DNA from: an uncultured Lachnospiraceae bacterium
GTDB taxonomy: Bacteria; Bacillota; Clostridia; Lachnospirales; Lachnospiraceae
Assembly: GCA_905236585.1 (NCBI GenBank)
Contig: CAJOQZ010000073.1
Span: 1 to 8,382 of the forward strand
Reading direction: 5' to 3'
DNA: 8,382 bases
Part shown: positions 7,073 through 8,382 of the stretch, one piece after another
Layout of the letters: every line of letters begins with the position of its first letter
Numbering within the stretch: the stretch's first letter is position 1
Position numbers and translations under genes: made by a program
Notes under the pieces: model-generated
The model's input: only the letters and a program-made list of their open reading frames with translations
What the model was told of the DNA's origin: nothing
Database searches by the model: none

Positions 7073-7106
7073 ATTGGGTAGTCGATTGGGTAGTTTGGGT
7101 AGTTCC
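7073..7106 (+). repeat. G-rich TTGGGTAGT repeat cluster, intergenic copy
   Basis: Three tandem copies of a unit close to (A/T)TTGGGTAGT(CG), ending in TTCC. A permuted 34-base relative, also ending in TTCC, lies inside the AlbA_2 gene at 7447-7480. Confidence 0.7.
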
Positions 7107-7130
7107 AATCACTGCCCAAACTACCCAATC
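7084..7130. repeat. Perfect 16-bp inverted repeat, 15-base loop
   Basis: GATTGGGTAGTTTGGG (7084-7099) is exactly complementary to 7115-7130. The stem could form in DNA or in transcripts of either strand. There is no T-run following it in either direction, so it does not look like an ordinary intrinsic terminator. It lies 72 bases past the AlbA_2 stop and uses the same G-rich unit as the in-gene repeat. Confidence 0.75.
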
Positions 7131-7152
7131 AACGATAACCTGCCATTACAGG

Positions 7153-7173
7153 GGATTATTTCTTGCATAATCC
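7153..7173. repeat. Short 7-bp inverted repeat after the AlbA_2 gene
   Basis: GGATTAT (7153-7159) and ATAATCC (7167-7173) form a perfect 7-bp stem with a 7-base loop, 28 bases beyond the AlbA_2 stop. Without a T-run its role as a terminator is uncertain. Confidence 0.4.
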
Positions 7174-7201
7174 ACCGCCGCGGCTTGAAAATCATCGGAA
7201 C

Positions 7202-8197
7202 TTATAATATCAAAGCATTGTTGCGCCACTTTGCATAGTCGGTAATCAAAACCTCCCATTCCCCACTTCTGTTACTTCCTTTATGCTCTATAATATTATC
7301 GTTACTCAATCTTCGAACATAATACTTTACAGCGTTTATATCCATGCCAAGCAGATTTGCCAGTTGGCTTTGGGTTATTTTACTGTTTTCCTTCATTGCA
7401 TCAACTATACGAATCTCAACATCCGACATTTTTCTCTCATCGGGTAATTGGGTAGTTTGGGTAGTCGATTGGGTAATTCCATTTGCCTGCTCGCTACCCG
7501 GTTTTCGATATACTGTAACTTTTATGCCATCGCCGAGTTCTTCAAACCGGGGTTCTACGAGTCCTCTTTCCCTACATTGACGGAAAAGCCTTGGCAGTCC
7601 GGTACCCCAGCCTTCTATTATCTTCATATATTGGAACGCTTCCGCAATAGCCTTATTCCGGCATTTTGATTTTCCGGCAAGTGCCTTCCGATACATCTCA
7701 TCCATAAGTTTTTTTGCTGCATTCTGATTATATTTCTCTCCAATTTCCCTCAATGTATCATAGGATACCTGTTGACCCATCAGTTCCAACTCTTTCAAAG
7801 TTCTTACATCTGCCGGGCGACTGGTTCCATTAACCCGGATATACGATGACTTCTCCTTACCAACAGAAGCAAGATAATATGGGCAATACTTACCATGAAA
7901 TACCTCAATCTCAAGGACTGTCTTGCCATCGATTGTCTTAGGAGTAATCTCCATGTTAATCTGAGGAGTGCAGGCATCAGATATCATATTTGAAATAGCG
8001 TCCGATAGTTTAAAAGGGTTCTGATCACCCAACCCCACTACTTCACCAGTATCATCTACTATCCCGACAATGGTTTTTCCACCGGAAGTATTGGCAAAGG
8101 CAATAATATCTTTCAGAAACTTATCATGCTTTTTCGGAATTTCTTCCTTAAATTCGATGTGTTTGCTCTCCCCAAACAATTCCTTTTGAACGATCAC
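7202..8197 (-). CDS. AlbA_2-domain protein with winged helix; GHKL ATPase region internally deleted
   Basis: A 331-residue relative of the AlbA_2 / HATPase_c_4 family (often labelled RecG-like or putative transcriptional regulator). The AlbA_2 DNA-binding domain covers about residues 8-127 (HIEFKEE, DIIAFANTSGGKTIVGIVDD, SSYIRVNGTSRPAD). After MYRKAL (168-173) the chain jumps directly to AGKSKCRNKAIAEAF (174-188) and EGWGTGLPRLFRQC (195-208). From my knowledge of the family, that second segment belongs to the end of the GHKL ATPase domain. About 150 residues normally between them, including the N-box, are missing, and the usual length is about 480. A Thr/Gln-rich linker (244-250) and a winged helix (about 258-317) follow. 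The GTG at 8197 is preceded by AAGAGGTGAT, a near-perfect ribosome site with GAGG at 8-base spacing; the GTG at 8206 lies within that site, so I reject it. It follows the helix-turn-helix gene by 18 bases, a likely operon. Confidence 0.87.
   Translation of the reverse strand: MIVQKELFGESKHIEFKEEIPKKHDKFLKDIIAFANTSGGKTIVGIVDDTGEVVGLGDQNPFKLSDAISNMISDACTPQINMEITPKTIDGKTVLEIEVFHGKYCPYYLASVGKEKSSYIRVNGTSRPADVRTLKELELMGQQVSYDTLREIGEKYNQNAAKKLMDEMYRKALAGKSKCRNKAIAEAFQYMKIIEGWGTGLPRLFRQCRERGLVEPRFEELGDGIKVTVYRKPGSEQANGITQSTTQTTQLPDERKMSDVEIRIVDAMKENSKITQSQLANLLGMDINAVKYYVRRLSNDNIIEHKGSNRSGEWEVLITDYAKWRNNALIL
7447..7480 (+). repeat. G-rich TTGGGTAGT repeat cluster inside the AlbA_2 gene
   Basis: This is a second 34-base cluster of the unit found at 7073-7106, with its sub-units in a different order and also ending in TTCC. 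On the coding (minus) strand it encodes the Thr/Gln linker (GITQSTTQTTQL) between the ATPase-derived region and the winged helix. Confidence 0.7.
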
Positions 8198-8215
8198 CGT
8201 TATCACCTCTTCCGG

Positions 8216-8382
8216 TTATTTATCTTCCGGCGTTTTCTTCTTTCGCCAGTTTTTATATGCACCGTTCTTTACTCTGTTATCCGTAGGCTTTTTCGTATCC
8301 TTTGGGATTGCCCACGATCTGCCGAATTTAGCAAGTCCTTCTATCTTACCGGTCGCACACATAGTCTGTACGGTTCTCTCGT
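8216..8382 (-). CDS. Small helix-turn-helix (excisionase/MerR-like) protein, C-terminal part (continues beyond right edge)
   Basis: The last 54 residues of a small DNA-binding protein are visible, with stop TAA at 8216-8218. RTVQTMCATGKIEGLAKFGR and SWAIPKDTKKPTDNRV match the recognition-helix and wing part of the short helix-turn-helix proteins common in Clostridia (pattern GxIxGAxKFGRxWxIPxxxxKPxDxR). The remaining tail is strongly basic (KNGAYKNWRKKK). Its N-terminus and start lie outside the window. It directly precedes the AlbA_2 gene, whose ribosome site starts just after this stop, so the two are probably co-transcribed and this protein may regulate the pair. Confidence 0.8.
   Translation of the reverse strand, partial: ERTVQTMCATGKIEGLAKFGRSWAIPKDTKKPTDNRVKNGAYKNWRKKKTPEDK

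Noticed and set aside
7084..7130. Intrinsic terminator
   Set aside because: The stem is excellent, but no T-run follows on either strand.
7146..7259. 37-codon minus-strand frame (MGGFDYRLCKVAQQCF...) overlapping the AlbA_2 gene end and continuing past its stop
   Set aside because: It looks mildly protein-like but has no properly spaced ribosome site, and half of it is a second-frame reading of a well-supported gene.
8198..8206. GTG at 8206 as the start of the AlbA_2 gene
   Set aside because: It is part of the AAGAGGTGAT ribosome site; the GTG at 8197 has correct spacing.

Overview
The window most resembles a chromosomal segment from a low-to-moderate-GC Firmicute, probably a gut-type Clostridium relative (Lachnospiraceae-like). 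The reasons are strong AGGAGG-type ribosome sites, sigma-A-type promoters, a Gram-positive lipoprotein signal, and protein families common in that group: an AAA_14/DUF4143 ATPase, an AlbA_2 protein paired with a small helix-turn-helix protein, and a heterodimeric ABC exporter. This placement is inference; there is no rRNA or tRNA in the window to confirm it. No mobile-element gene, CRISPR array or tRNA was seen.

Left block (1-4296, minus strand, visibly GC-richer). One likely operon reads leftward from a good promoter at 4267-4296. Its genes are a secreted, PrsA/parvulin-like lipoprotein with a repetitive acidic tail, a small ABM-fold monooxygenase-like protein whose ribosome site overlaps the lipoprotein's stop, and two ABC exporter half-transporters. 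The first half-transporter has a degenerate nucleotide-binding domain (Walker B Glu to Asp, switch His to Gln). That pattern is typical of one half of a heterodimeric exporter. The second half-transporter is cut off by the left edge after 260 residues.

Middle (4374-6153, AT-richer). A divergent AAA_14/DUF4143 ATPase has its own extended -10 promoter and an almost leaderless transcript. It is followed by about 390 bases with no intact gene. This stretch holds protein-like open frames interrupted by stops and lacking a start, probably a decayed gene.

Right block (6154-8382, mostly minus strand). It contains a DEDDh exonuclease fused to a topoisomerase-type C4 zinc finger, then a stretch (6835-7201) with a protein-like plus-strand open frame and two inverted repeats. 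An AlbA_2/winged-helix protein follows. Compared with its family it appears to have lost, in frame, the middle of the protein including the GHKL ATPase N-box. The C-terminus of a small helix-turn-helix protein runs off the right edge.

The most curious signal is a G-rich repeat (unit about TTGGGTAGT). It occurs inside the AlbA_2 gene, where it encodes a Thr/Gln linker, and again outside the gene, partly as a perfect 16-bp inverted repeat. The two copies bracket the part of the gene encoding the winged helix. I found no clearly novel multi-gene system; the altered AlbA_2 gene and its repeats are the best candidates for closer study.
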